Below are positions 42,448-54,793 of a stretch of DNA of 64,000 bases, in pieces. The stretch's first letter is position 1. Every line of letters begins with the position of its first letter. Made by a program: the position numbers and the translations under genes. The notes beneath the pieces were generated by a model that saw only the letters and a list, made by a program, of their open reading frames with translations, ran no database searches and was not told where the DNA came from. The DNA comes from Paraburkholderia domus (GTDB lineage: Bacteria > Pseudomonadota > Gammaproteobacteria > Burkholderiales > Burkholderiaceae), in contig NZ_CAJNAT010000010.1 in assembly GCF_905220705.1 (NCBI RefSeq), positions 165,751 to 229,750 of the forward strand, given 5' to 3'.

Positions 42448-43140
42448 ATGATTGACAACGCTGAATCAAGCACACCTGTTCGAGCCATCATCGCGGACGA
42501 TCATCCACTGGTTCTGCTGGCGATCGAGAATCTGATGGTGGGCTATCCGAATATGCAAATCGTTGGCCGGGCTGCCGACGCCACAGAACTTTTCAAGGAG
42601 GTCGATCGTATTCCATGCGACCTCGTTCTCATGGACCTCTACATGCCAGGAGGCCTCTATGGCGACGGACTGGAAACGGTCAGGCAGCTCAAGTTGCGCT
42701 ATCCCGATGTTCCACTGGTCGTACTCACCATGGAAACTGAAGCTGCCGCGCTTAAAAAGGTCATCGCGCTCGGTGCCGATGGGCTGATTAGCAAACGCGA
42801 CCGGATCGATCTGATTCACGTGGCCGTCGTTACGGTGCTGGCTCACGAGTGTTATCTTGGGCCAGCGGTGCGATCGATGATTGCCGACGCAACGGTCATG
42901 CAGCGGCTCGATTTTGTCCGGCAAATGTTGTCGCGCCGCGAACTGGAGGTGTTCACGCTATACGCTTCCGGGCTCGGTGTAACGGAGATCGCTACGCGCG
43001 TGGGGCGCAGTGTCAAGACAATCAGCGCTCAGAAATGTACCGCGATGCGCAAGCTCGCTCTGCACAGCGACTCGGAATTGTTCCGTTTCGCCGTCGAGCA
43101 CGGCGTGATCTCTGAAGATGGCCTGAGGAACCGGCGCTGA
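42448..43140 (+). CDS. BvgA-like response regulator 2 (NarL/FixJ family)
   Basis: The 230-residue protein has receiver motif IADDHP, phosphoacceptor Asp63 in LMDLYMPGG, the switch Thr in VVLTMET and the conserved Lys in ISKRD. The C-terminal LuxR helix-turn-helix contains VTEIATRVGRSVKTISAQKCTAM, close to BvgA. ATG 42448 is preceded by a long purine tract (GGGGGGAGAAAAAGA). It is a paralogue of regulators 1 and 3. The gap before it (151 nt) is large enough for its own promoter. Confidence 0.92.
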   Translation: MIDNAESSTPVRAIIADDHPLVLLAIENLMVGYPNMQIVGRAADATELFKEVDRIPCDLVLMDLYMPGGLYGDGLETVRQLKLRYPDVPLVVLTMETEAAALKKVIALGADGLISKRDRIDLIHVAVVTVLAHECYLGPAVRSMIADATVMQRLDFVRQMLSRRELEVFTLYASGLGVTEIATRVGRSVKTISAQKCTAMRKLALHSDSELFRFAVEHGVISEDGLRNRR

Positions 43141-43251
43141 GCCGACGAGACGTCATGCCGGTCCGGTGGCGTGGCGACCAGAAGATGCACTTGGCACGTC
43201 CCGGGGATGCACGTCGCGTGCAGGGAGTGTCAGTCGATAAGACAACAAAAA

Positions 43252-43896
43252 ATGACACAAAAGATCCGCGTCATCGTGGCCGACGATCACGATTGCGTTC
43301 GTGTTGGCGTGATGCGCCTGTTGCAAACGGCACACCACATCGAGATAGTTGGTGAGGCACCCGATACCCAAACGCTGGCCGAATTGCTCGACACCCATGC
43401 ATGCGACGTCGTCGTGTCGGATATCGGCATGCCAGGCATTGACGGTGCCAGCAACGTCGTATCTTTCCTGCGTCGCCTGTTCCGGGTTCGGCCGCATCCC
43501 TGCGTCGTCGTGCTGACGATGATCTGCCATGCGCACATGCTTTCCGGACTGTTGCATCTCGGTGTGGCCGGAATCGTCGACAAGCGTGATACCGCCACGG
43601 CGTTGATCGAAGCGATCGAGGCAGCGATTAGCGGCCGCGTTTATTTATCGGATCAGGCGCGCGTCGCGATAGATGCATCCGAAGCGCCGCTGCAACCGCG
43701 CGCGGGCGTACTAAGCGCGCGCGAATGGGAGGTCTTCCAGCTTTATGTGCAGGGTCTGACCGTCAGCGAAATCGCGATACGTCTGGAGCGCAGCGGCAAG
43801 ACCATCAGCACGCAGAAGCGTAGCGCGATGCGTAAGCTCGGTCTCGAGACGGAAAACGATCTGATCGACTATGCGAGACAGATAGGGTTGACCTGA
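43252..43896 (+). CDS. BvgA-like response regulator 3 (NarL/FixJ family)
   Basis: The 214-residue protein has receiver motif VADDHD, phosphoacceptor Asp57 in VVSDIGMPG, Thr in VVLTMIC and Lys in VDKRD. The LuxR helix-turn-helix LTVSEIAIRLERSGKTIST with QKRSAMRKLG is the most BvgA-like of the three. The ATG at 43252 lies in an A-rich stretch with weak Shine-Dalgarno sequence. It ends about 1 kb before the kinase gene, with the aquaporin gene in between, and is a likely phosphotransfer target of that kinase. Confidence 0.92.
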   Translation: MTQKIRVIVADDHDCVRVGVMRLLQTAHHIEIVGEAPDTQTLAELLDTHACDVVVSDIGMPGIDGASNVVSFLRRLFRVRPHPCVVVLTMICHAHMLSGLLHLGVAGIVDKRDTATALIEAIEAAISGRVYLSDQARVAIDASEAPLQPRAGVLSAREWEVFQLYVQGLTVSEIAIRLERSGKTISTQKRSAMRKLGLETENDLIDYARQIGLT

Positions 43897-43938
43897 CAGT
43901 CGTGTGAGAGAACTGACCCTCGATTCTTTCGTTAGTTC

Positions 43939-43955
43939 TTAGGACTTTAGGAGTC
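43939..43955. promoter_or_regulatory. candidate response-regulator binding site upstream of the aquaporin gene
   Basis: TTAGGA occurs twice, at 43939-43944 and 43947-43952, an 8-nt period, and the second copy sits in the palindrome GACT-TTAGG-AGTC at 43943-43955. The complement TCCTAA resembles the TTTCCTA heptads bound by BvgA in Bordetella. This is a guess based on the neighbouring BvgA-like genes. Confidence 0.3.
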
Positions 43956-44142
43956 TTCTGATTGGTTTGATGACATTGCCGCTTCATAGTTCTGAATTAG
44001 CTGAGGCTCGATTTCCACCGCGCTCCTGACGAAAACAGTCATTTCGCCATGCTGAGCAGTGTCGAGCCTGGAAAATTCAGGCAGATGTCTGGCGGTTGGA
44101 GTACGACGCCGTCTGCCATTTGTACAAATACTGGGAGGCGGG

Positions 44143-44889
44143 ATGGTAGCGCTAGGCAAGCGGTTATTGGTCGAAGGGGTCGGGACGGCCTGGGTGGTGT
44201 TCATCGGCTGCGGCAGCATCGTATTGAACACCGGCGCGATCCAGCAAGGCTACGGCGTGCTGGAGGTGTCACTCGCATTCGGCCTCGCGCTTGTCACGGC
44301 GAGCTACGCTTTTGGCGCCATCTCTGGCGCGCACTTCAACCCGGCTGTAACGATCGGCTTCACGGCCGCGCACCGTTTCCCGGTTCGGGATCTACTGCCC
44401 TACATTGCCGCCCAGATTCTCGGGGCCATCGCAGCCGCAGCGCTGCTCGCTTACGTGGCGAGTGGCCGCCCCGGCTTCGACCTGGCCGCGAGCGAATTCG
44501 CGGCGAACGGTTTCGGCGACCATTCTCCGGCCGACTATCAACTTCATTCTGCGCTCGTTGTCGAACTTGCACTGTCGTTCGCTTTCGTCATGGCAGGTCT
44601 GATGGTGGCTTGCCGGCGACGGTTGCGGTCGATCGCACCGCTGATTGCCGGCGCGTGTCTGGTGATCGTATACATGGTGTCGATCCCGGTTACTAACGGC
44701 TCGATCAATCCCGCTCGTTCTACCGGTCAGGCGTTGTTCGTCGGCGACTGGGCACTCGACCAGCTTTGGCTGTTCTGGGCTGCGCCGTTGCTGGGCGGCG
44801 TCGCGGCCGGCGCGCTGTTTTCATTTCTCTGTGGCAAGTCCGGCCGGCATGCTTCGCCGCTCGCTCACAGGCAGGGCGATGTCGCGTGA
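44143..44889 (+). CDS. Aquaporin (MIP family, AqpZ-like)
   Basis: The 248-residue channel has six helices and both NPA loops, HFNPAVTIG and SINPARSTG. In the selectivity filter Phe (LAFGLAL) and the NPA-linked Arg are kept. However, the AqpZ-type His is Tyr (VYMVSIPVTN) and the Thr two residues before the second loop's Asn-Pro-Ala is Gly (VTNGSINPAR). The filter is therefore not the strict water type. GGGAGGCGGG precedes ATG 44143, which decides against a longer frame from 44059. It lies inside the signalling island, just before the hybrid kinase. Confidence 0.9.
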   Translation: MVALGKRLLVEGVGTAWVVFIGCGSIVLNTGAIQQGYGVLEVSLAFGLALVTASYAFGAISGAHFNPAVTIGFTAAHRFPVRDLLPYIAAQILGAIAAAALLAYVASGRPGFDLAASEFAANGFGDHSPADYQLHSALVVELALSFAFVMAGLMVACRRRLRSIAPLIAGACLVIVYMVSIPVTNGSINPARSTGQALFVGDWALDQLWLFWAAPLLGGVAAGALFSFLCGKSGRHASPLAHRQGDVA

Positions 44890-44921
44890 GCGCAGCCTGA
44901 TTTCAATTCGTGGGACCCTCT

Positions 44922-49376
<4,455 letters not shown>

Positions 49377-49470
49377 CGTTTTGTCGCACGGCAGCGAGGC
49401 TGCGGCGCCTTGCTCGGGTGATCGCATTGGCGCCCTCGAGCGTGAACCCGGGCGGCGAATCGGGCGGGCG

Positions 49471-49496
49471 AAAAAAAACGCGGCCGAAGCCGCGTT
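49471..49496 (-). terminator. rho-independent terminator downstream of the lysR gene
   Basis: AACGCGGC and GCCGCGTT form a perfect 8-bp stem around a tetraloop that reads TTCG on the minus strand, followed there by eight T. It lies about 95 nt past the LysR stop at 49590. For the kinase gene ending at 49376 on the plus strand it provides only the hairpin, without a T-run. Confidence 0.82.
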
Positions 49497-49589
49497 AAAG
49501 ATTTGGAGACATCCCTCGATGAAGGAGTCACTTCTCGCAGTCGGGAGCATAACCGGGACTGCGTAAAAGATTCATTACGAATTGCGCAA

Positions 49590-50525
49590 TTAACTGTTTG
49601 TAAATATCGATGAAAGCGTCGGCCCGGCTCTGTTTCGAAAATAGTCGACGGTGAATTCGACAAATGAGCGCGTTTTGGCGGACACGTGCCGGCGTCCAGG
49701 ATACACCAACGAGACTTCCTTGTCGGCACCTTTGATTCGGTAGTCCGGCAACACCTGCACAAGCGCACCGCTCATCAGGTCCGCCGAAACATGATTCTCC
49801 GGCAGGATGGTAATACCCATGTCGGCGAGCGCCGCCTGGCGCAACATTACCGCGTTGTTGACCGCGTAAATGGCCTCCATGTTGGCGGTTTCTTCTATTC
49901 CGTTGGTGTCGACGAAACACCATTGCGCGCTGTGAACATTGGTTGACGGCGCCAGAAGTGGGTGCGCCGCAAGTTGCGCAGGGGCGGCCGGCATGCCGCG
50001 CGCGGCGAGGTAGGCTGGCGTTGCAACCGCCACCGAGCGGACCTTGAATAACGCACGCTTGATCAATGTGCCGCCTCTGACCTGCCCCGGGACCACGATG
50101 CCGACGTCGAAACCCTGTTCAATCAGATCCACTGGCCGGTGCAGCAGTGTCACCGACAATTTGACCCGCGGGCACTGCAAGCGATAACGCTCCAGCAGCG
50201 GTGTCAGTCCGAACAGTGAAAACGACGCGACAGCCATCAGTTTCAGTGTGCCGGACGGGTCGTTCGCACGCTGGGAGACGCTGGACTCCATCGCTTCCAG
50301 TTGTTCAAGGAGTTGCCGGCAGCCGTCGGCATAGGCGAGGCCCGCTTCGGTTAGCGACAGGCTGCGTGTGGTTCGGTTGACGAGTCGCGTATCGAGGTGC
50401 GTTTCGAGCAGGGCGACATAGCGTGTCACCACCGCATTGGAGATATCCAGACTCGCTGCCGCGCGCCCGAAGGAACCGTTTTCGGCGACTTTCAGAAAGA
50501 CGCGCATGGCCTGCAGCTGATTCAT
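49590..50525 (-). CDS. LysR family transcriptional regulator
   Basis: The 311-residue protein has the typical N-terminus MNQLQAMRVFLKVAENGSFG with the helix-turn-helix ASLDISNAVVTRYVALLETHL (quoted in part: SNAVVTRYVALLE) and an effector domain. It belongs to the large CrgA/DmlR-like subgroup of Burkholderia. The frame is open back to 50885, but only ATG 50525 gives the conserved N-terminus. It is divergent from the porin gene across 493 nt; control of the porin is possible but not shown. Confidence 0.9.
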   Translation of the reverse strand: MNQLQAMRVFLKVAENGSFGRAAASLDISNAVVTRYVALLETHLDTRLVNRTTRSLSLTEAGLAYADGCRQLLEQLEAMESSVSQRANDPSGTLKLMAVASFSLFGLTPLLERYRLQCPRVKLSVTLLHRPVDLIEQGFDVGIVVPGQVRGGTLIKRALFKVRSVAVATPAYLAARGMPAAPAQLAAHPLLAPSTNVHSAQWCFVDTNGIEETANMEAIYAVNNAVMLRQAALADMGITILPENHVSADLMSGALVQVLPDYRIKGADKEVSLVYPGRRHVSAKTRSFVEFTVDYFRNRAGPTLSSIFTNS

Positions 50526-51018
50526 CGTGACAATGGGCTTGAGCGGGAAGTGCCAGGGTGGGGCAGTCTTCGGTTGAGCGCGTGAGAGGCTCGTGCTGGC
50601 TACCGCAGTTGCCAGATGCAGGAAGGCGACGCACGTGTGAGGGGGCATGGTAATAGCTGCAAAAAATATTCGGCACGAGAACCTGCCGAATGGCTGCTGA
50701 GAGAATTCAGATTGGGCGATGTTGTGGAGTCGCAACGCTTTAATTAGATAAGTAAAGCTAAATATATAACAAGATAAATGGGTCGCCTTGTGGATCAGGG
50801 TTCGCCGATATTCTCCGGCTGGGTTTTCGACTAATTCAAAAAATCTTTTGTGCGAACGCGCGTGGTGTTCCTGAAAGTTGGGCACCTAAACTCCGCTCTG
50901 CAGATCAAGTTGGTGTGCGGTGAACGCATCCTGGGATGCAGCCCTTATCCAGCCTTCAATCGCGCTATGCAAATGAATCGAGTCGAAGACTCAATAACCA
51001 CACGTTATCTGGAACAAC
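50526..51018. other. lysR / porin divergent intergenic region with AT-rich core
   Basis: This 493-nt gap contains a strikingly AT-rich stretch at about 50735-50780 (TAATTAGATAAG and CTAAATATATAAC), in contrast to the GC-rich genes around it. It is a likely promoter or nucleoid-protein binding area. The porin leader has no clear hairpin. No gene or RNA was recognised. Confidence 0.55.
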
Positions 51019-52134
51019 ATGAAAAAGATTCTGATTCTCGCGGCGGTCTCCGCGACGTTCGCCAGCGCCGCCAATGCGCAAAGCAGCGTGACGCTTTATG
51101 GCATCGTCGATGCTGGCTTCACGTATGTGAACAACGAAGTGTCGGCTAGCGATGCTTCGAAACACTCCGCCGCATACAACCTGACGAGTGGCAATCTGTC
51201 GGGCAGCCGCTGGGGCATGCGCGGTCGTGAAGATCTCGGCGGTGGTTACGCGGCCATCTTCACTTTGGAAAACGGCTTTAGCGTGGCCAACGGCGCCAAC
51301 GCGCAAAGTGGCCGCAGCTTCGGCCGTCAGGCGTTCGCGGGTATTTCGAGCGACTACGGCACGGTTACGCTGGGCCGTCAGTACGACTCCGTTGTCGACT
51401 ATCTCGGCCCGCTGACGGCGACCGGCACCTGGGGTGGCACGTACTTCGCACACCGTGGCGATAACGACAACGCCAATGCGTCCGTGCGCATCAACAACTC
51501 GGTGAAGTACCAGAGCGCAAACTATGACGGCTTCTCGTTCAGCGGCCTGTACGGATTCTCGAATCAGGCAGGCGCCTTCGCGAACAATCGCGCCTATAGC
51601 GCGGGCATGGGCTATTCGAATGGTGGCCTGAAACTGGCGGTAGGTTACCTCCAGGCTCAAGGTCTTGGCGGCAATGCGAACGGCGCGATCCAGGACGGTG
51701 CGCCGAACATTGGTGTGGCGGGCGAACGTCAACGGCAGCGCACGTGGGGTGCCGGGGGCAGCTATGCATTTGGCCCGGCAACGGTCGGCCTCGTCTACAC
51801 GCAAAGCCGTTTCGACTTCGCGTACAACGACGCCTCTGTGCGTTACAACAACTACGAAGTCAACGCGCGCTATAACCTGACGCCGGCGCTCGCATTCGGC
51901 GCGGCTTACACGTACACGCAAGCGTTGCAGCGCGCGCCGGGTACGTCGAACGGGTCGAGCCACTGGAATCAGTTCGGCCTGCAGGCTGACTATGCGCTGT
52001 CGAGGCGCACCGACCTGTACGCTGAAGGCGTCGCGCATATCGGCGCGGTCGGCGCGCAGGTGTTCGGCACCGACGCGCCGTCGTCGGGCAAGAACCAGGT
52101 GGTTGTGACGACGGGTATCCGTCACCGCTTCTAA
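51019..52134 (+). CDS. Burkholderia-type outer-membrane porin
   Basis: The 371-residue protein has a signal peptide MKKILILAAVSATFASAANA cut before QSSVTLYG, the usual mature N-terminus (SSVTLYGIVDAGF), alternating beta-strand pattern throughout, the SRWGMRGREDLGGGYAA segment and the terminal Phe (TGIRHRF) needed for BAM insertion. It forms general 16-strand trimeric pores. The substrate preference is unknown. It is monocistronic, followed at once by a terminator, and is divergent from a LysR gene. Confidence 0.95.
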   Translation: MKKILILAAVSATFASAANAQSSVTLYGIVDAGFTYVNNEVSASDASKHSAAYNLTSGNLSGSRWGMRGREDLGGGYAAIFTLENGFSVANGANAQSGRSFGRQAFAGISSDYGTVTLGRQYDSVVDYLGPLTATGTWGGTYFAHRGDNDNANASVRINNSVKYQSANYDGFSFSGLYGFSNQAGAFANNRAYSAGMGYSNGGLKLAVGYLQAQGLGGNANGAIQDGAPNIGVAGERQRQRTWGAGGSYAFGPATVGLVYTQSRFDFAYNDASVRYNNYEVNARYNLTPALAFGAAYTYTQALQRAPGTSNGSSHWNQFGLQADYALSRRTDLYAEGVAHIGAVGAQVFGTDAPSSGKNQVVVTTGIRHRF

Positions 52135-52150
52135 AGCATTGCTACACGAA

Positions 52151-52179
52151 GAAAAAGGCACCGCTCGCGGTGCTTTTTT
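52151..52179 (+). terminator. rho-independent terminator after the porin gene
   Basis: GCACCG and CGGTGC pair around CTCG at 52158-52173, flanked by A-run and followed by six T. It lies about 20 nt after the porin stop codon. Confidence 0.9.
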
Positions 52180-52320
52180 CGTTGGTGCGTGCGAGCGCCA
52201 GGTGCTGCGATGTCGTCGGGCGCTGGCGCAAACGGGCTCGACGGATTTGCACTAGTATGTGGTGGCTCTGCGCGTGGCCGAAATGTCGGTGCGGCGGTGC
52301 ATCAAAGTCCGGAGAAGACC

Positions 52321-52755
52321 ATGATTGCGCTTCGAAAACTGAATTTTTCTGTGGTGGTGTGGGCGCTGGCGTCGGGCGTCGCCTTCGCGGATACGGTGGC
52401 GTTGAAGGCCGATCTCGAGCCCTCGAGCGAAGTGCCGCCGCGCGTGAGTCACGGGCACGGCATGTTGAACGCCACGTTCGATACGTCGACCAGGTCCCTG
52501 CAATGGACGGTCACCTATGAAGGGCTGAGCGGCCCGGCAAGCGCCGCGCACTTCCACGGTCCGGCGCCGGTCGGGCAGAACGCCAAGGTCCAGGTGCCGA
52601 TCGCAAAGGATGCGCTCGCGAGCCCGATCAAAGGATCGACGGCGCTCACCGAACAGCAGGTGACGGATCTGATGGCGGGGCAGTGGTACTTCAACGTCCA
52701 TACCGAGCAGAATCCGACGGGCGAGATTCGCGGGCAGGTTTTGCCGGCGAACTAG
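52321..52755 (+). CDS. Exported CHRD domain protein
   Basis: The 144-residue protein has a signal peptide (residues 1-23, ending VAFA) and one CHRD domain: LKADLEPSSEVPP, LQWTVTYEGLSGPASAAHFHG and the end motif WYFNVHTEQNPTGEIRGQV. CHRD domains were named from chordin; in bacteria they are exported proteins of unknown role. CCGGAGAAGACC precedes the ATG. The gene is monocistronic or paired with the esterase gene 120 nt downstream. Confidence 0.9.
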   Translation: MIALRKLNFSVVVWALASGVAFADTVALKADLEPSSEVPPRVSHGHGMLNATFDTSTRSLQWTVTYEGLSGPASAAHFHGPAPVGQNAKVQVPIAKDALASPIKGSTALTEQQVTDLMAGQWYFNVHTEQNPTGEIRGQVLPAN

Positions 52756-52874
52756 GCAAGAGGAAAGTCGCGCGCGGTGGCGCGGGCGCCTTGTCAGGAT
52801 TAGAAGCCGTCATCCACCGGCGCGGTGGCGAACGCACGTACCATGAAGGGACACTATCGAAGGAGCGTGTCCCA

Positions 52875-53840
52875 ATGAGCTGGCAAAGCGCACTCGCGTG
52901 CTGGTATCTGCGTAGGCAGTTTCGACCGCAAACCCTCAAGCCGGGTATCAATGTCGAGAGAGCGCGTGAACTCACAAGCGGGCGCGCCTGGTCGCCGCGT
53001 GTGCCGGGCGGCTGGCGTCTGCGCGAGTCGTATGGACCGGACGATCGGCCGCTGCGGGGTGAGTGGATCGAGCGCGCGGACGACCTAACCCTTTCCCGGA
53101 GCGGCCCGATCGTGTTGTATTGCCACGGCGGCGGTTATTACTTCTGCTCGCCACGTACGCATCGCTCCATCGTATTCGGCCTGGCCACGCGTGCGAATGC
53201 ACCGATCTTTTCCGTCGACTATCGGCTCGCACCGGAACACCGCTTTCCGGCCGCGCTCGACGATGCGACCGCAGCCTACCGTCAGCTGGTCGCGGACGGC
53301 ACGGCGCCCGAGTCGATCGTGATCGCGGGGGATTCCGCGGGCGGCGGTCTTGCGCTTGCTACGCTGATTGCCTTGCGCGACGCCGGCGATCCGCTGCCTG
53401 CCGGCTGCCTGCTGTTCTCGCCGTGGACCGATCTGGCCGCCACCGGCGCCACCATCCGCACCAACGACGGCCTCGACCCCATGTTCAGCGGTCCAGCCAT
53501 TGGACCCGCAGCCAGGCTCTATCTCGGCGAAACGCCCGCCACGCATCCCTACGCTTCGCCGCTCTATGCCGACCTGCAGGGCTTGCCGCCACTCTTCATC
53601 ATGGCGGGCAGCACCGAGGTATTGCTCGACGACTCGCAACGCGTTGCCGACAAAGCGCGTGCGGCGGGCGTCGACTGCGAATTCGAAGTGTGGAAGAAGA
53701 TGCCGCACGTCTGGCCACTGTTCTCTCCGTTCATTCCCGAAGCGAACCGCGCGCTCGACCGCGCCGCGGCTTTTGTGCAGCGTGTGACGAGCGGCGCGAC
53801 GAAGGCCGCTCAGCCATCCAGGGTGACGTCCATCGCCTGA
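52875..53840 (+). CDS. Alpha/beta hydrolase, hormone-sensitive-lipase-type esterase
   Basis: The 321-residue enzyme has the oxyanion motif CHGGGYYF (about residues 82-89), the nucleophile elbow GDSAGGG (about 152-158) and later Asp and His candidates in LLDDSQ and KMPHVWPLF. This is the bacterial HSL/GDSAG family that hydrolyses short acyl esters. No signal peptide is seen, so it is cytoplasmic or membrane-associated. ATG 52875 is preceded by GAAGGAGCG. Its last 31 nt overlap the convergent EcsC gene. Confidence 0.9.
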   Translation: MSWQSALACWYLRRQFRPQTLKPGINVERARELTSGRAWSPRVPGGWRLRESYGPDDRPLRGEWIERADDLTLSRSGPIVLYCHGGGYYFCSPRTHRSIVFGLATRANAPIFSVDYRLAPEHRFPAALDDATAAYRQLVADGTAPESIVIAGDSAGGGLALATLIALRDAGDPLPAGCLLFSPWTDLAATGATIRTNDGLDPMFSGPAIGPAARLYLGETPATHPYASPLYADLQGLPPLFIMAGSTEVLLDDSQRVADKARAAGVDCEFEVWKKMPHVWPLFSPFIPEANRALDRAAAFVQRVTSGATKAAQPSRVTSIA

Positions 53841-54682
53841 TAGGCGGCCTCGACCGTTTCGTGGCCGTATCGCCGCTCCAATCGACGCACGGTGAAGTGG
53901 CCGTGCGCGACCTGCTGGAAGTGGTCGATGAACACCGTATTGACCATTGCGCCGAGCACCGCGCCAATCGCCGGAATCGACTTGGCGGCAATCTGCTCGC
54001 TCACCTGCACCGAAAAGCGCGCGGCAATCGTGTTGAGCAGACGCAGCAATGCCGCGGAGCCATGCGCGGAGAAGCCTTTCGTGGCGATTTCTGATGAAGC
54101 CTTCGACACCGCCTGCGCCAGCGCGCCGCGCATGATGAAGTAGCCGAAGTCGGCGTCCTCGTCGGCTTTCGAGGTGCCGCCCATGCCGAGCACTGTCAGG
54201 CATTGCAACTGCGTGTCGATCGACGTCAGATCCTCGCCCTCGCTGCGCGCGATGTCGCAGATCGAGCGGAACATCAGCGTGGTCGTGACCGGCAACTCGA
54301 CGGGCAGCGCGAACAGACCGAAGGCGCCGCCGGCCGCGCCGGTGGTGGCCACGGCGAACTTGTGCAGCAGGTTGCTCGGCTTGTCGGGCACGATCAGTGG
54401 CGAGGCGCCGGCCTGCCGCCCCAGCGTGCGCAGCGCGATCGAGAGGCACTTGCGCAACGCCAGCTCTGTCGCATCCGTCACCTTCTCGTTTGCAAAAGCC
54501 GGCATGCGCGAGAGCAACTTTTCGAGCGGCGAGCCGACGATGCTGGCCAGTTTCATCGCCAGCGCGGGGCTTTCCAGTTCGTGTTTCGCGCGTCGCAGCG
54601 CGCCCAGGTCTTCGTCCGATAAGGATTGTGATGCGAGCGAACCCGGCTCCATGTGCCTCCCTGGCGTCATGTTGTTGTCCAT
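53810..54682 (-). CDS. EcsC family protein
   Basis: The 290-residue protein matches the EcsC family, with the central hydrophobic glycine-rich region ATTGAAGGAFGLFALPVELPVTT (quoted in part: GAAGGAFGLFALPVELP) and RSICDIARSEGEDL, and a second hydrophobic region near residues 215-240. EcsC proteins are peripheral membrane proteins named after the Bacillus Ecs transporter operon; their role is unclear. Three possible starts (54682, 54670, 54652) occur close together. It converges on and overlaps the esterase gene and is divergent from the DHA2 efflux gene. Confidence 0.82.
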   Translation of the reverse strand: MDNNMTPGRHMEPGSLASQSLSDEDLGALRRAKHELESPALAMKLASIVGSPLEKLLSRMPAFANEKVTDATELALRKCLSIALRTLGRQAGASPLIVPDKPSNLLHKFAVATTGAAGGAFGLFALPVELPVTTTLMFRSICDIARSEGEDLTSIDTQLQCLTVLGMGGTSKADEDADFGYFIMRGALAQAVSKASSEIATKGFSAHGSAALLRLLNTIAARFSVQVSEQIAAKSIPAIGAVLGAMVNTVFIDHFQQVAHGHFTVRRLERRYGHETVEAAYQAMDVTLDG

Positions 54683-54764
54683 TCTTCAGTCGATTGCCGG
54701 TGCGGTGAACCGCATCGGCGGGTTCCAGCTTAGAGCATCACCTCGTGGTATGATTCCCAATCGT

Positions 54765-54776
54765 TTGACGAGTCAA
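54765..54776. promoter_or_regulatory. short palindrome upstream of the DHA2 efflux gene
   Basis: TTGAC-GA-GTCAA is a perfect 5-bp inverted repeat 18-30 nt before the efflux-pump start codon. Its position and TTGAC half-sites fit a MarR-type operator, and a MarR gene follows the pump gene. Binding is inference. Confidence 0.4.
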
Positions 54777-54793
54777 CTGTTGCTCTATCAAAA

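Noticed and set aside
49590..50885. Long 431-residue version of the LysR regulator
   Set aside because: The first 120 residues have no similarity to LysR proteins and lie in the AT-rich promoter region.
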